DNA of 64,000 bases from Mycobacterium szulgai (GCF_002116635.1 NZ_LQPW01000178.1:1-64000); one strand, 5' to 3'; counted from the first letter of the stretch, positions 1-9,355 are shown. The notes: generated from the letters alone by a model not told the origin. Translations and numbers: made by a program.

Positions 1-533
1 CCGGGGTGACCGGCGGCCCCGCCGGCCCCGCCGGCCCCAATCAGTCCGGCGTTCCCGCCGTTACCGCCGACCTCTCCGGGCGCACCAGATCCACCGTTGC
101 CACCGTTGCCGAAAAGCAGCCCGCCGTCCCCTCCGGCTTGCCCGGTCCCCGCGAGGCCGTCGGCCCCGTTTCCGATCAATGGACGCCCCAACAGTGCCTG
201 GGTGGGGGCATTTAGCACATCGAGCGCCGCCTGTAGCGGGGAGACAGCGGCAGCTTCGGAGCCGGCATACGCTCCCGCAGCCCGGGTTAACGCCAGCACA
301 AATTGGTCGTGAAACGTCGACACCTGTGCGCTGAGCACCTGATAGCCCTTAGCGTGACCGGAAAAGACGCCGGCGATTGCCCCCGATACTTCGTCAGTCC
401 CGGCGGCCAGCAGCTCGGTGGTGACGGCCGCTGCGGCCCGATTGGCCGAGCTCAGCGATGAGCCGACCGCGTCCAGCTCCGTCGCCGCGACCACCAATGA
501 TTCGGGCGACACGATCACCAATGACATAGCCAT
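1..533 (-). CDS. PE_PGRS family protein (5' part, runs off the window)
   Basis: Cell-surface or secreted mycobacterial PE_PGRS protein. The first ~100 residues form a PE domain (begins MAMSLVIVSPESLVVAA, with later FHDQF) and are followed by a GRPLIGNGADG linker. From about residue 120 the sequence becomes Gly-Gly-X/Asn-Gly-Gly repeats (GGDGG, GNGGNGG, GGNGGN), typical of a PGRS region. The reading frame is open at base 1, so the rest of the repeat domain lies outside. The start is ATG at 533; a second in-frame ATG at 527 gives the more usual MSLVIV start. No strong ribosome binding site is seen. It is transcribed away from the hydrolase gene at 756. Confidence 0.93.
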   Translation of the reverse strand, partial: MAMSLVIVSPESLVVAATELDAVGSSLSSANRAAAAVTTELLAAGTDEVSGAIAGVFSGHAKGYQVLSAQVSTFHDQFVLALTRAAGAYAGSEAAAVSPLQAALDVLNAPTQALLGRPLIGNGADGLAGTGQAGGDGGLLFGNGGNGGSGAPGEVGGNGGNAGLIGAGGAGGAAGHP

Positions 534-755
534 CTTGCCGGCGACTTTCTGAGCGCTTGGGCTATCCGCAGCGATGCAGAGCCTATCCGGTACGGGCGCT
601 CGAATCCTTGTTTCCGCCTGGTTGCTCAACGGGGAGCTCCCGTTTCGTCATGCGTCGGAGGCGCGTCACTATACTTGCCAAGGCGTGATGTCGACCGGGG
701 CGACATTTTGGCGTTTGTGTACAACGGTCGAGACGCCGAGGCAAGGGGGCCTGAC

Positions 756-1664
756 ATGAGCACTGTCGACGACCGGGCAGTGGGACCGCATTCGTGCGCG
801 GCCGATCATGAGCGTCTCGTGCTCGAGGCGCGTGACGTCGAGTTCGACTGGGCGAATCTGCCGTTCCACTACGTACCTGACGAGCCGTTGGCCACCCATG
901 TACTCAACGTCTTGCACCTGCTGTTGCCGGCCGGCGAGGAGTTCTTCGTCGAGGTGTTCAAGAAGACTTTGCCGCTGATCAAAGACGATCAGCTGCGGCT
1001 GGACGTGCAGGGCTTCATCGGGCAGGAGGCCATGCATTCCCAGGCGCATTCCGGAGTGCTTGATCACTTCGCCGCGCAGGATGTCGATCTCACGCCGTTC
1101 ACCGACCAGGTCAGGTGGCTGTTCAGAAAGTTGCTGGGGGACCGGCCGCAGCGCAGCGCGCGACGCCAGCACAGCTGGTTGCTGGAGCAAGTGTCGTTCA
1201 TCGCGGCCATCGAACACTACACCGCCGTGCTGGGTGAATGGATCCTGAACTCCCCAGAACTCGATGTCGTGGGAGCTGACCCGGTAATGCTGGACATGTT
1301 GCGCTGGCACGGAGCAGAAGAAGTCGAACACAAGGCGGTGGCCTTCGACACCATGAAGCATTTGCGGGCCGGGTACTGGCGACAGGTGCGCACACAGTTG
1401 GCCGTCTCTCCGGTGATGTTGCTGTTGTGGATCCGCGGAGTGCGGTTCATGTACTCGGTGGATCCCTGTCTGCCGCCGGGAACCAAGCCGCGCTGGCGGG
1501 ATTACTTCAGCGCCGCGCGCCGGGGATTGGTGCCCGGTCCGATTCGGCTGGCGCGGGTCGTCGGCGACTACTACAAACCGGGCTTCCACCCGTCGCAGCT
1601 GGGCGGGCTGGGACTGGCCGTCGACTATCTGGCCGTCTCGCCGGCCGCGCGGGCGTCGCACTGA
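756..1664 (+). CDS. Metal-dependent hydrolase family protein (PF10118-like)
   Basis: 302-residue protein of the mycobacterial metal-dependent hydrolase family, resembling H37Rv Rv2777c. Visible di-metal type helices include GQEAMHSQAH and HGAEEVEHKAVAFD, whose His/Glu residues fit an all-helical metal-binding bundle. The start is ATG 756, placed 6 bases after AAGGGGG. An upstream in-frame ATG at 675 would add an unlikely extension. It lies 3 bp before the hydrolase-SDR fusion and in line with the ferredoxin-type reductase, so the three probably form an operon. That context suggests oxidation of a lipid or hydrophobic substrate; the actual substrate cannot be read from sequence. Confidence 0.85.
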   Translation: MSTVDDRAVGPHSCAADHERLVLEARDVEFDWANLPFHYVPDEPLATHVLNVLHLLLPAGEEFFVEVFKKTLPLIKDDQLRLDVQGFIGQEAMHSQAHSGVLDHFAAQDVDLTPFTDQVRWLFRKLLGDRPQRSARRQHSWLLEQVSFIAAIEHYTAVLGEWILNSPELDVVGADPVMLDMLRWHGAEEVEHKAVAFDTMKHLRAGYWRQVRTQLAVSPVMLLLWIRGVRFMYSVDPCLPPGTKPRWRDYFSAARRGLVPGPIRLARVVGDYYKPGFHPSQLGGLGLAVDYLAVSPAARASH

Positions 1665-1667
1665 CCC

Positions 1668-3404
1668 ATGGCTATCACTTCATCGACACTTACCGCGTCC
1701 GACGGTGTCACCCTGGTGGTGCACCGGTACAACGAACTGAACCCGCAACGTCCGACCGTCCTGGCCCTTCACGGCTGGCCCGATAACCACCAGGTGTGGG
1801 ACAGCGTGGCCGAGCATCTCACCGAGCACTACAACGTGGTGGCCTACGACGTGCGTGGCGCCGGCCAATCATCTTCTCCGCCAAGCCGTTCGGGCTACCG
1901 GCTGCCTCAGCTGGTTGCCGACATCGATGCGGTGATCGACAGCTTGGGTGTCTCGCAGGTGCACTTGCTTGGGCACGACTGGGGCTCGATTCAGGGATGG
2001 GCGGCAGTCACCGACGATTCGGTGAGTGGCAAGATCGCCTCCTTCACCTCTATCTCGGGGCCGCACCTGCAGTACGCGGGCAGGTTCGTGCGGTCGGCAC
2101 GCAGCCCACGCACCTTCGCCGATACCGCCAAACAGCTTGTGGCGTCCAGCTATATCGGTTTCTTCCTGTGTCCCGGTGTCCCCGAGGTCGCGTTTCGGTC
2201 GAGGGTGGCGGTGCAGGTCGTCAAGGCGATCGAGCGAATCGGCCGCTCGAGTACCCGCAGCCAACACCTTTCGCCCCCGCGCTCGATCGGCGACTACGTC
2301 AACGCACTCAATCTCTATCGTGCGAATATGCCCGGTCCGTTGCTGTCGCCCGGGCAGGTGCTGCCCGAAACCGACGTCGCTGTACAGGTGCTGGTGCCGC
2401 GTGCGGACTATTTCGTATCGCCGGCGCTGCAGCGGTTCACCGGAGCGATTCCGCGCAACGGGCGCGTCGTGTCGATCGAAGGCGGGCACTGGGTGGTGAC
2501 GTCGCGGCCCGACGTCGTTGCCCGGCTGACCTCTGAATGGGTGGACGGAGCTGGGGGTTCGGCTGCCCGCGGCGGCCCACGCGAGGTGCGCGGCAAGTTG
2601 GCACTGGTTACTGGCGCGGGTGCCGGCATCGGCCGGGCCACCGCGGTGGAACTGGCCAGCCAGGGGGCGGCCAAAGTGGTGATCGTCGATCGCGACCTCG
2701 ATGCGGCCAACGAGACCGCAGATGCGGTTCGCGCGGCGTGTGCCGAGGCGGCCGTCTACCAGGTCGACGTGAGCGACGAAGCGGCGATGAATGATCTTGC
2801 CGCACAAGTGCTTAAAGAACACGGCGTGGTCGACATCCTGGTGAACAACGCCGGAATCGCGGTGGCGGGCCGGTTCTTGGAGACGACGTCGCAGCACTGG
2901 GACGACATCATCGCAATCAATGTGCGAGGTGTCATCAGCGGCAGCCGGGCATTTGCCGCCCAGATGGTGGAGCGTGGAGAGGGCGGCACGATCATCAACG
3001 TGTCCTCGGGCGCTGCCTTCATGCCGTCGAAATCCATGGTCGCCTACAGCACCACCAAGGCCGCGGTGCTGGCCTTCAGTGAATCGTTGCGTGCCGACCT
3101 CGCCGACGAGGGAATCACGGTCACCGCGGTGTGCCCGGGCTTTGTCAACACCAACATCGCCAAGAGCACCGTGTACGCCGGCCTGACGGCCGAACAGCAG
3201 GAACGTGCCCGACAGAAGGCCGACACCGCCTATCGGCGCCGTAATTTCACGCCCGAAGCCACCGCCAAGGCGATCGTAAAGGCGGTCAAAAAGGGTCCGC
3301 CCGTCCTGCCGGTTGCCGTCGAATCCAGGATTGGGTACGCGTTGCGGCGGATCAGCCCCTCGGCGCTGCGACTGGCGGCGCGCTTAGACATCCGTCAGAT
3401 GTAG
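1668..3404 (+). CDS. Alpha/beta hydrolase-short-chain dehydrogenase fusion (EphD-like)
   Basis: 578-residue two-domain enzyme. Residues 1-~290 are an alpha/beta hydrolase of the epoxide hydrolase type (LALHGWPDN oxyanion region, nucleophile motif GHDWGS, late His in GGHWV). Residues ~305-578 are a classical SDR (TGAGAGIGRA nucleotide-binding motif, NNAG, catalytic YSTTK). The architecture matches mycobacterial EphD (Rv2214c in H37Rv), which is not at this locus, so this is probably a paralogue. ATG 1668 follows the previous stop by 3 bp, and the next gene starts 10 bp downstream. Epoxide opening followed by alcohol oxidation of a lipid is a reasonable inference but is unproven. Confidence 0.87.
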   Translation: MAITSSTLTASDGVTLVVHRYNELNPQRPTVLALHGWPDNHQVWDSVAEHLTEHYNVVAYDVRGAGQSSSPPSRSGYRLPQLVADIDAVIDSLGVSQVHLLGHDWGSIQGWAAVTDDSVSGKIASFTSISGPHLQYAGRFVRSARSPRTFADTAKQLVASSYIGFFLCPGVPEVAFRSRVAVQVVKAIERIGRSSTRSQHLSPPRSIGDYVNALNLYRANMPGPLLSPGQVLPETDVAVQVLVPRADYFVSPALQRFTGAIPRNGRVVSIEGGHWVVTSRPDVVARLTSEWVDGAGGSAARGGPREVRGKLALVTGAGAGIGRATAVELASQGAAKVVIVDRDLDAANETADAVRAACAEAAVYQVDVSDEAAMNDLAAQVLKEHGVVDILVNNAGIAVAGRFLETTSQHWDDIIAINVRGVISGSRAFAAQMVERGEGGTIINVSSGAAFMPSKSMVAYSTTKAAVLAFSESLRADLADEGITVTAVCPGFVNTNIAKSTVYAGLTAEQQERARQKADTAYRRRNFTPEATAKAIVKAVKKGPPVLPVAVESRIGYALRRISPSALRLAARLDIRQM

Positions 3405-3414
3405 GAATTGCGCT

Positions 3415-4491
3415 GTGCCGGAGAGCATTTGGACGAGTAGGCCCGCGGATCTGTACGGTCGGCGGAAGCGGGACCGCTTCGCCACCGCGCTGTGGGGTGT
3501 TCGCACGATGTTCGGCGGCTTCGCCTCGGCATCGCGGTGGAAGCCGTCACGGGTAACGCCGGTGCGGCGAACGCACCCGGCGGTGGTCACCAACCGCGAG
3601 CTGGTGGCACCCGACGTGGTGGCGCTGACCCTGGGCGATCCCGATGGCGGGCTACTGCCGTACTGGACCCCCGGCGGGCATATCGACGTCCAGCTGCCCT
3701 CGGGGCGGCGTCGCCAGTACTCGCTGTGCGGTCCGCCAGGCCGGCGCACGGACTACCGCATCGCGGTCCGCCGTATCGCCGACGGCGGCGGTGGGTCGAT
3801 CGAGATGCATGACGGTTACCGGGTGGGCGACACCTTGGTGTTCGAAGGGCCGCGCAATGCGTTCTATCTGAGCACAGCCGAGCGCGATGTGCTGTTCGTG
3901 ATCGGCGGTATCGGCGTGACCCCGGTGCTGCCGATGATGCAGCTGGCTGCCCAGCGCGGAATGGATTGGCGCGCAATATATGCCGGCCGAAGCCGGGAAT
4001 ACCTGCCATTTCTGGATGAAGTGGTCGCGCTGTCGCCCGACCGCGTCACCGTGTGGGCTGACGACGAGCATGGTCGCTTCGCCGGTGTTGACGAGCTGCT
4101 CGCCGGAGCGGGCCCCACGACGGCGGTGTACGTGTGCGGGCCGACCGCGATGCTGGAGGCGGTTCGGGTGGCCCGTGACGAACATGCTTCCGCGCCACTG
4201 CATTACGAGCGGTTCAGCCCGCCGCCGGTGGTCGACGGAATCGCGTTTGAGCTGGAGCTCGCGCGGTCGGGGCAGGTGCTGGAGGTGCCATCGAATCGTT
4301 CGGCTCTCGCGATGATGCTCGATCGCGATCCCACCACCGCCTACTCCTGCCAGCAGGGATTCTGCGGAACATGCAGGGTGAAAGTGCTCTCCGGACAGGT
4401 CGATCGCCGTGGGCGCGCCGCCGAAAGCGACGACGAGATGCTGGTCTGCGTGTCACGGGCCAAGGGCGACCGCGTGGTCATCGACGCCTGA
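3415..4491 (+). CDS. Ferredoxin-reductase type oxidoreductase (phthalate dioxygenase reductase family)
   Basis: 358-residue flavin/NAD(P)H/2Fe-2S electron-transfer protein, the likely orthologue of H37Rv Rv2776c. In order it has a flavin-binding barrel with RQYSLCG, an NAD-binding domain with GGIGVTPVLPM and CGPTAML, and a C-terminal plant-type [2Fe-2S] domain with SCQQGFCGTC plus a late Cys in LVCVSRAK (C-x4-C-x2-C-xn-C). The start is GTG 3415. The N-terminal ~40 residues are basic and not part of a core domain. It probably passes electrons to a partner oxygenase; the helical metal protein at 756 in the same operon is a candidate. Its 3' end overlaps the convergent GNAT gene by 14 bp. Confidence 0.88.
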   Translation: MPESIWTSRPADLYGRRKRDRFATALWGVRTMFGGFASASRWKPSRVTPVRRTHPAVVTNRELVAPDVVALTLGDPDGGLLPYWTPGGHIDVQLPSGRRRQYSLCGPPGRRTDYRIAVRRIADGGGGSIEMHDGYRVGDTLVFEGPRNAFYLSTAERDVLFVIGGIGVTPVLPMMQLAAQRGMDWRAIYAGRSREYLPFLDEVVALSPDRVTVWADDEHGRFAGVDELLAGAGPTTAVYVCGPTAMLEAVRVARDEHASAPLHYERFSPPPVVDGIAFELELARSGQVLEVPSNRSALAMMLDRDPTTAYSCQQGFCGTCRVKVLSGQVDRRGRAAESDDEMLVCVSRAKGDRVVIDA

Positions 4492-4990
4492 GCCGGTAGC
4501 CCACGTGCGGCACACTCACACCCGGCAGTGGTCTCCAGTCGAACGATCTGCCGTCAAGTTCGAAGTTCTTCTTTTCATAGAAGCGGCGTGCTTTTTCGTT
4601 TTTGCTCGCGGCCCACAAAATCACGTCTTCGGTGGGATCTGCGTGCAGGGCTTTGTTGAGCAGGCGGCCGCCGATGCCGTGCCGTTGGTCGTTCTCGGTG
4701 ACGTAGAGCGCGTCGATATGAAGGTCGCGTGGGTTTGTCAGGTCCGGGCCATACATGGCCATGCCGATGACCTGGCCGCCGGACTCGGCAAGCCACATGA
4801 TCCACCCGCGGCGGCTCAGCGTCTGCGGGTACAACTGCGCGGCCCAGCGTTGGGGTGGGGCGAGCAGGTTGAGTTCGTAGTCCGAGAGCATGCCGCTCCA
4901 CGACTGCCGCCACACCGGATAGTGCATGGCCGCGACCTTCGCGAAATCGGCCGGCTTGGCCTGGCGGATCCTGATGTCGCGCGATTTCAC
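4478..4990 (-). CDS. GNAT family N-acetyltransferase
   Basis: 170-residue GCN5-related acetyltransferase, collinear with H37Rv Rv2775. The acetyl-CoA binding loop appears as RHGIGGRLLNKAL, preceded by a strand with IDALYV and followed by LWAASKNEKARRFYEKKNFE, a typical C-terminal GNAT segment. The start is ATG 4990. It is convergent with the reductase gene and divergent from dapB, with a 127-bp shared upstream region. The acceptor substrate is unknown. Confidence 0.88.
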   Translation of the reverse strand: MKSRDIRIRQAKPADFAKVAAMHYPVWRQSWSGMLSDYELNLLAPPQRWAAQLYPQTLSRRGWIMWLAESGGQVIGMAMYGPDLTNPRDLHIDALYVTENDQRHGIGGRLLNKALHADPTEDVILWAASKNEKARRFYEKKNFELDGRSFDWRPLPGVSVPHVGYRLRRR

Positions 4991-5117
4991 ATCAGCAAGC
5001 CTAAGGCTCGAGGGTGCCCACCCAGCGGCTTCGAACGCATATTCGGACTATTTTGCCCGCCGTCGGCGTCTGCACCGTCCAGAACGGCGGCAAGATGCGC
5101 GGCAGTAGGCTGCACCC

Positions 5118-5855
5118 ATGCGGGTAGGCGTGCTGGGCGCTAAAGGCAAAGTCGGAGCGACGATCGTGGCGGCGGTGCAGGCCGCCGAGGATCTGACCCT
5201 GTCCGCCGAGGTGGACGCCGGTGATCCGCTGAACCTGCTCACCGACGGCAACACCGAGGTGGTCATCGACTTTACCCACCCGGACGTGGTGATGGGTAAC
5301 CTGGAGTTCTTGATAGACAACGGAATTCATGCCGTCGTCGGTACTACTGGCTTCACCGCCGACCGCATCGAGCAGGTGCAGTCCTGGCTCGCCGACCAAC
5401 CCGGGACCTCCGTGCTGATCGCGCCGAACTTCGCGATCGGCGCGGTGCTGTGCATGCATTTCGCCAAGCAGGCCGCGCCGTTCTTCGACTCCGCAGAAGT
5501 GATCGAGTTGCACCATCCGCACAAGGCCGACGCCCCGTCGGGAACGGCCACCCGCACCGCCCAACTCATTGCCGAAGCGCGAAAAGACCTGCCGCCCAAC
5601 CCCGATGCCACCAGCACCAGCCTGCCCGGGGCGCGCGGCGCCGACGTCGACGGGATACCGGTGCATGCGGTCCGGCTGGCCGGCCTGGTGGCACACCAGG
5701 AGGTGCTGTTCGGCACCCAAGGGGAGACGCTGACCATCCGCCACGACAGCATCGACCGGACATCGTTTGTGCCCGGCGTGCTGTTGGCGGTTCGCCGCGT
5801 CAAAGAACGCCCCGGCCTAACCGTAGGGCTGGAGCCGTTGCTCAACTTGCAATGA
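5118..5855 (+). CDS. dapB: 4-hydroxy-tetrahydrodipicolinate reductase
   Basis: 245-residue cytosolic enzyme that reduces hydroxy-tetrahydrodipicolinate in the diaminopimelate/lysine pathway, which supplies peptidoglycan cross-links. It shows the N-terminal NAD(P)H-binding motif GVLGAKGKVG, then GTTGF, and the catalytic/substrate segment ELHHPHKADAPSGTA with the conserved His-His and Lys. Its length equals that of M. tuberculosis DapB (245). ATG 5118. The stop overlaps the next start (ATGA at 5852). dapA lies about 31 kb away in this window and dapF at 59445, so the pathway is dispersed. Confidence 0.97.
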   Translation: MRVGVLGAKGKVGATIVAAVQAAEDLTLSAEVDAGDPLNLLTDGNTEVVIDFTHPDVVMGNLEFLIDNGIHAVVGTTGFTADRIEQVQSWLADQPGTSVLIAPNFAIGAVLCMHFAKQAAPFFDSAEVIELHHPHKADAPSGTATRTAQLIAEARKDLPPNPDATSTSLPGARGADVDGIPVHAVRLAGLVAHQEVLFGTQGETLTIRHDSIDRTSFVPGVLLAVRRVKERPGLTVGLEPLLNLQ

Positions 5856-6313
5856 CGGCTACCGTACGCGTCCAGTTGCTGATCGCATTCATGTGCGTGG
5901 CAATGCTGGCGTACTTCGTCATGCTCGGTCGCCTTGCCGTCGCGATGATCGGCTCCGGCCGGCCGGCCGCGGTGGGGTTGGGCCTGGCCGTGCTGATCAT
6001 GCCCATGCTCGGGCTGTGGGCCATGATCACCACACTGCGAGCCGGATTCGCACACCAGAAGCTGGCGCGGCTGATCGCGCAAGACGGAATGGAACTCGAC
6101 ACCACGCAGCTACCGCGGCGGGCATCGGGCCGCATCGAGCGAGACGCGGCTGACGCACTGTTCGACACGGTGCGCACCGAACTGGAAGACGACCCGGACA
6201 ACTGGCGGCGCTGGTACCGATTGGCGCGCGCGTATGACTACGCGGGGGATCGGCGGCGTGCTCGCGAAGCGATGAAGACGGCCGTGCAACTGCAGGCGCA
6301 GGCCGATGAGTAA
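5852..6313 (+). CDS. Conserved membrane protein (Rv2772c-like)
   Basis: 153-residue protein with two predicted N-terminal membrane segments (about residues 8-28 and 38-60), then a cytoplasmic tail whose end looks like one tetratricopeptide-type helix pair (WRRWYRLARAYDYAGDRRRAREAM). ATG 5852 overlaps the dapB stop by 4 bp, and its own stop overlaps the next gene by 8 bp, so dapB, this gene and the flavodoxin-like gene are translationally coupled. It corresponds by position to H37Rv Rv2772c. Function unknown. Confidence 0.85.
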   Translation: MTATVRVQLLIAFMCVAMLAYFVMLGRLAVAMIGSGRPAAVGLGLAVLIMPMLGLWAMITTLRAGFAHQKLARLIAQDGMELDTTQLPRRASGRIERDAADALFDTVRTELEDDPDNWRRWYRLARAYDYAGDRRRAREAMKTAVQLQAQADE

Positions 6314-6761
6314 GACGCTGCTGATCGTGCACCACACCCCGTCGCCTGCCACCCGCGAGGTCTTAGAAGCGGTGCTCGCCGGCGCCAACGATCCTGAGAT
6401 TCAGGGTGTCGACGTCCTGGCCCGGCCCGCGCTGGCCGCCACCCTGCCCGACATGCTTGATGCCGACGGCTATTTGTTCGGTACCACAGCCAATTTCGGC
6501 TATATGTCGGGTGCGCTCAAACACTTCTTCGACACCGTCTACTACCCGAGCCTTGACCACGTCGCCGGCCGTCCCTACGGTCTGTGGGTGCACGGAAACA
6601 ACGACACCGTCGGCGCCGCGGCCGCCGTCGGCAAGCTGGCTACCGGACTGGCGCTCAGCCAAGCGGCCGACGTGCTCGAGATCGTCGGCCCAATAGACGC
6701 CGCCGCCCGCGAGAAAGCATACGAACTCGGCGGCACGCTGGCCGCGACGCTGATGGAGTGA
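6306..6761 (+). CDS. Flavodoxin-like / NADPH-dependent FMN reductase-fold protein
   Basis: 151-residue flavodoxin-fold protein corresponding by position to H37Rv Rv2771c. The phosphate-binding loop region is LIVHHTPSPATREVLEAV. Further FMN-contact segments are YLFGTTANFGYMSGALKHFFD and GLWVHGNNDTVGA (each part of a longer conserved stretch). This supports FMN binding and quinone or electron-carrier reduction; the redox partner is unknown. The start at 6306 overlaps the preceding gene by 8 bp, and the acyl-CoA synthetase begins 4 bp after its stop, extending the dapB operon. Confidence 0.83.
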   Translation: MSKTLLIVHHTPSPATREVLEAVLAGANDPEIQGVDVLARPALAATLPDMLDADGYLFGTTANFGYMSGALKHFFDTVYYPSLDHVAGRPYGLWVHGNNDTVGAAAAVGKLATGLALSQAADVLEIVGPIDAAAREKAYELGGTLAATLME

Positions 6762-6765
6762 CGAA

Positions 6766-8298
6766 ATGTCTCAGATGAACATGATTCCGCGTGACCACAA
6801 TCCTTTCCCGCAAACGGGGGTTTCCCGCGACGCCAACGGAATTCCGCATTACGAGGGACTACCGGACACGTTGCTCGACATGCTCGCCGAGCATGTCGAA
6901 ACGCGCCCGAACAACGAGGCGGTGACTGAGCTCGGCGCAGACCGCTTGACGTACCGCCAGCTTTGGGACCGGGCGTCGCGGGTCGCTGGCGGCCTGCGCG
7001 CGGCTGGTCTGAAGTCGGGCGAGCATGTTGCGCTGCGGTATCCCGCCGGGATCGACTGGGTGCTCGCGTTCTGGGGCACGGTAATGGCGGGCGGCGTTGC
7101 GGTGGCGGTAAATACGCGATCGGCGCCACCGGAGGTCGAGTTCGTGTTGTCCGATGCCGGGGTACAGGTCGATCTGGCCGCCGGCACGGCGCTGCCCGAC
7201 GGGAAGCCGTACGTGGCCGAAGGACTTGGCCGCCAAGACATTGCCGCGATGTTCTACACCTCCGGCACCACCGGTCACCCCAAAGGTGTACCGACCACGC
7301 ACGAGGCATTCGTCACCAACACCGAAAACATGCTGCGCTGCTTCGGGCAAGACGACACTCCCGGCGAGGACTTACGCACCCTGATCTCGGTGCCGCTGTT
7401 TCACGTAACCGGTTGCAATTCACAGCTTTTGAGCGCAGCGCGCACCGGGGGAACGGCGGTGATCATGCCCGCGCTCAACCTCGACCAGGTGATCGCGACG
7501 CTGGCTGCCGAGCGGATCTCGTTCATGGTGACCGTGCCCGCCGTGTACTCATTGTTGACGCGGCACAAGGCATTTGCCGAAGCCGATGTTTCCGCCGTGC
7601 GCTGGGTCGGCTACGGTGGCGCGCCGACTGCCCCATCGCTGGTCAAAACGCTGCAGGACGCGTTTCCGCAAGCCACCGTCTCCAACGGGTACGGCATGAC
7701 CGAATCAGCGTCGCTGATGACCGTGCTTCCCGACGAGGACGCCGTCGAGCACGCGGACTCAGTGGGTTACGCGGTCCCCTCGGTGGATATCGGTGTGGTT
7801 TCCTTCGGGGACGATCCCAGCGTGGGTGAGTTGGTGGTGCGCGGTGCGAACATCACTGCCGGCTACTGGAATCGACCCGAAGCCAATGAGGCCACATTTG
7901 TGGACGGGTGGCTGCATACCGGCGACGTCGTCCGGGTCGACGAGGCGGGCCGAGTACACATCATCGATCGGCTCAAGGACATCATCAACCGGGGTGGCGA
8001 AAACGTCTCCAGCGTGGAGGTCGAAGCCGCGCTGCTCTCGGCCCCCCAGGTCGCCGATGCCTGCGTGCTGGCGGTGCCCGACGACGTCATGGGGGAGAAG
8101 GTCGGCGCTGTGCTGTTCGGCGGCGACGACGAGATCGATGTGGCCGCGGTGCTCGACCATTGCCGCAGCCAGCTCGCCGACTTCAAGGTTCCGCAATACG
8201 TCACGGTGGTGACCGAGGCGCTGCCGCGCAATGCCGGCGGCAAACTTCTCAAAGGGGCACTTCGCAAACAGGTGCAGTGGGGTCCACCGCTGCGTTAG
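6766..8298 (+). CDS. Acyl-CoA synthetase / AMP-dependent ligase (FadD type)
   Basis: 510-residue class I adenylate-forming enzyme. The P-loop-like motif is YTSGTTGHPKG, followed by YGMTESA, then GWLHTGD and the hinge DRLKDIINRGGENV. The catalytic lysine region at the C-terminus is NAGGKLLKG. The length is normal for short/medium-chain acyl- or aryl-CoA ligases. It begins 4 bp after the flavodoxin-like gene, the last gene of the dapB operon. I do not recall a counterpart at this site in H37Rv, so it may be lost there or inserted here. The acid substrate is not predictable. Confidence 0.88.
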   Translation: MSQMNMIPRDHNPFPQTGVSRDANGIPHYEGLPDTLLDMLAEHVETRPNNEAVTELGADRLTYRQLWDRASRVAGGLRAAGLKSGEHVALRYPAGIDWVLAFWGTVMAGGVAVAVNTRSAPPEVEFVLSDAGVQVDLAAGTALPDGKPYVAEGLGRQDIAAMFYTSGTTGHPKGVPTTHEAFVTNTENMLRCFGQDDTPGEDLRTLISVPLFHVTGCNSQLLSAARTGGTAVIMPALNLDQVIATLAAERISFMVTVPAVYSLLTRHKAFAEADVSAVRWVGYGGAPTAPSLVKTLQDAFPQATVSNGYGMTESASLMTVLPDEDAVEHADSVGYAVPSVDIGVVSFGDDPSVGELVVRGANITAGYWNRPEANEATFVDGWLHTGDVVRVDEAGRVHIIDRLKDIINRGGENVSSVEVEAALLSAPQVADACVLAVPDDVMGEKVGAVLFGGDDEIDVAAVLDHCRSQLADFKVPQYVTVVTEALPRNAGGKLLKGALRKQVQWGPPLR

Positions 8299-8528
8299 CG
8301 CGAATGCAGCGCATTTCTCTGCGGCGAATAGCCAGCAAATGACACGCTCGACGAGACAGCGTTAAGACTGCCGGCACCAGCGTAAACAAGCCGTAAAAAC
8401 TCAGCATTTGCGGCTTCCGATCAGGACCGCGGGGGTGGGGATCGCTAGCCTTATCTCACCACACAGGCTCTGCACAGCTAATACTCAGATATCGACCAGC
8501 AAACGCACAGGAATCCGAGGAGCGGGAT

Positions 8529-9335
8529 ATGTCATTCCTAACCACACAGCCGGAAGAGTTGGCCGCTGCGGCGGGCAAACTGGATACGGTAGGCGCCGCG
8601 TTGGACGCCCAGAATGTGGCCGCGGCCGCCCCGACGACTGGTGTCACACCCGCGGCAGCCGATGAGGTGTCGGCATTACAGGCGTCGCTGTTCACCGCCT
8701 ACGGAACCCTCTACCAGCAGGTCAGCGCCCAAGCCGCGGCCGCCTATCAGATGTTCGTCAACACCTTGCAGACCAGCGCCGGCACGTATGCCGACACTGA
8801 GGCCGCCAACTCGGCGGCGGCCGCTTCGCCCCTCTCGACGATCACCAGCCTGCTCGGCGCCGCACCCAACCCGGTGCCACCGTGGATTTCGGACCTCGCC
8901 AACATCCTCAACATCGGGGTCGGGAACTGGGCGTCTGCCGCGTCGGATCTGATCGGGTTGGCCAGCGGTGGCCTTCTTCCCGCCGTCGAGCAGACCGAAA
9001 TCGCCGATGCGGCTGCCGACGCCGCCGCGGGCGGCTTGGCGACCGCAGCGCTGGAACCCGCTGCGGCGGCTGGCTTGGGTGCGGCTCCGCTGGCGGCCGC
9101 ATCCTCGATCGGTGCTCTGTCGGTGCCGCCGAGTTGGGCCGGACCCGCCACGCTGGTTTCGAGCACCACCTCGCTGCAGGGCGCGGGCTGGACCGCCGCC
9201 GCGGTGCAAGCCACACCTGTGACAGCGATTCCGGGATTGCCGGGGTTGGCCTCAGCGACGCGCAACAGCGCCGGTTTCGGGGCCCCCCGTTATGGAGCCA
9301 AGCCCATCGTCATGCCGAAACCGGCCGTCGGTTAG
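8529..9335 (+). CDS. PE27: PE family protein with a PPE-SVP-like C-terminus (PE27-like)
   Basis: 268-residue PE protein. Residues 1-~100 are the PE domain (MSFLTTQPEELAAAAGKL, late YADTEAANS). The PE C-terminal YxxxD/E secretion signal is visible as YADTE. The rest is Ala-rich and ends with SVPPSWAGPA and PRYGAKPIVMPK, both of which match the end of the adjacent PPE protein. ATG 8529 is 6 bases from GAGGAG. It is paired with the PPE gene 20 bp downstream, the usual arrangement for co-secreted heterodimers through ESX-5. H37Rv PE27 (Rv2769c) has a similar length and position. Confidence 0.87.
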   Translation: MSFLTTQPEELAAAAGKLDTVGAALDAQNVAAAAPTTGVTPAAADEVSALQASLFTAYGTLYQQVSAQAAAAYQMFVNTLQTSAGTYADTEAANSAAAASPLSTITSLLGAAPNPVPPWISDLANILNIGVGNWASAASDLIGLASGGLLPAVEQTEIADAAADAAAGGLATAALEPAAAAGLGAAPLAAASSIGALSVPPSWAGPATLVSSTTSLQGAGWTAAAVQATPVTAIPGLPGLASATRNSAGFGAPRYGAKPIVMPKPAVG

Positions 9336-9355
9336 CCGAAAAAAAGGAGATAGCA

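Noticed and set aside
1..200. CRISPR-like or tandem DNA repeats at the left edge
   Set aside because: The repetition is the Gly-Gly-X coding repetition of a PE_PGRS gene, not spaced repeats.
1668..3404. Frameshift or misassembly joining hydrolase and SDR genes
   Set aside because: The frame is continuous with a normal linker, and the same two-domain architecture is known from EphD.
4409..5143. Long plus-strand frame across the GNAT gene
   Set aside because: It is the antisense of the real GNAT gene with parts of the reductase gene; no conserved motif.
8408..8665. 85-codon frame before and into the PE gene
   Set aside because: It runs into the PE gene in another frame and its composition is Arg/Gly/Cys-rich as expected for a shadow of GC-rich coding DNA.
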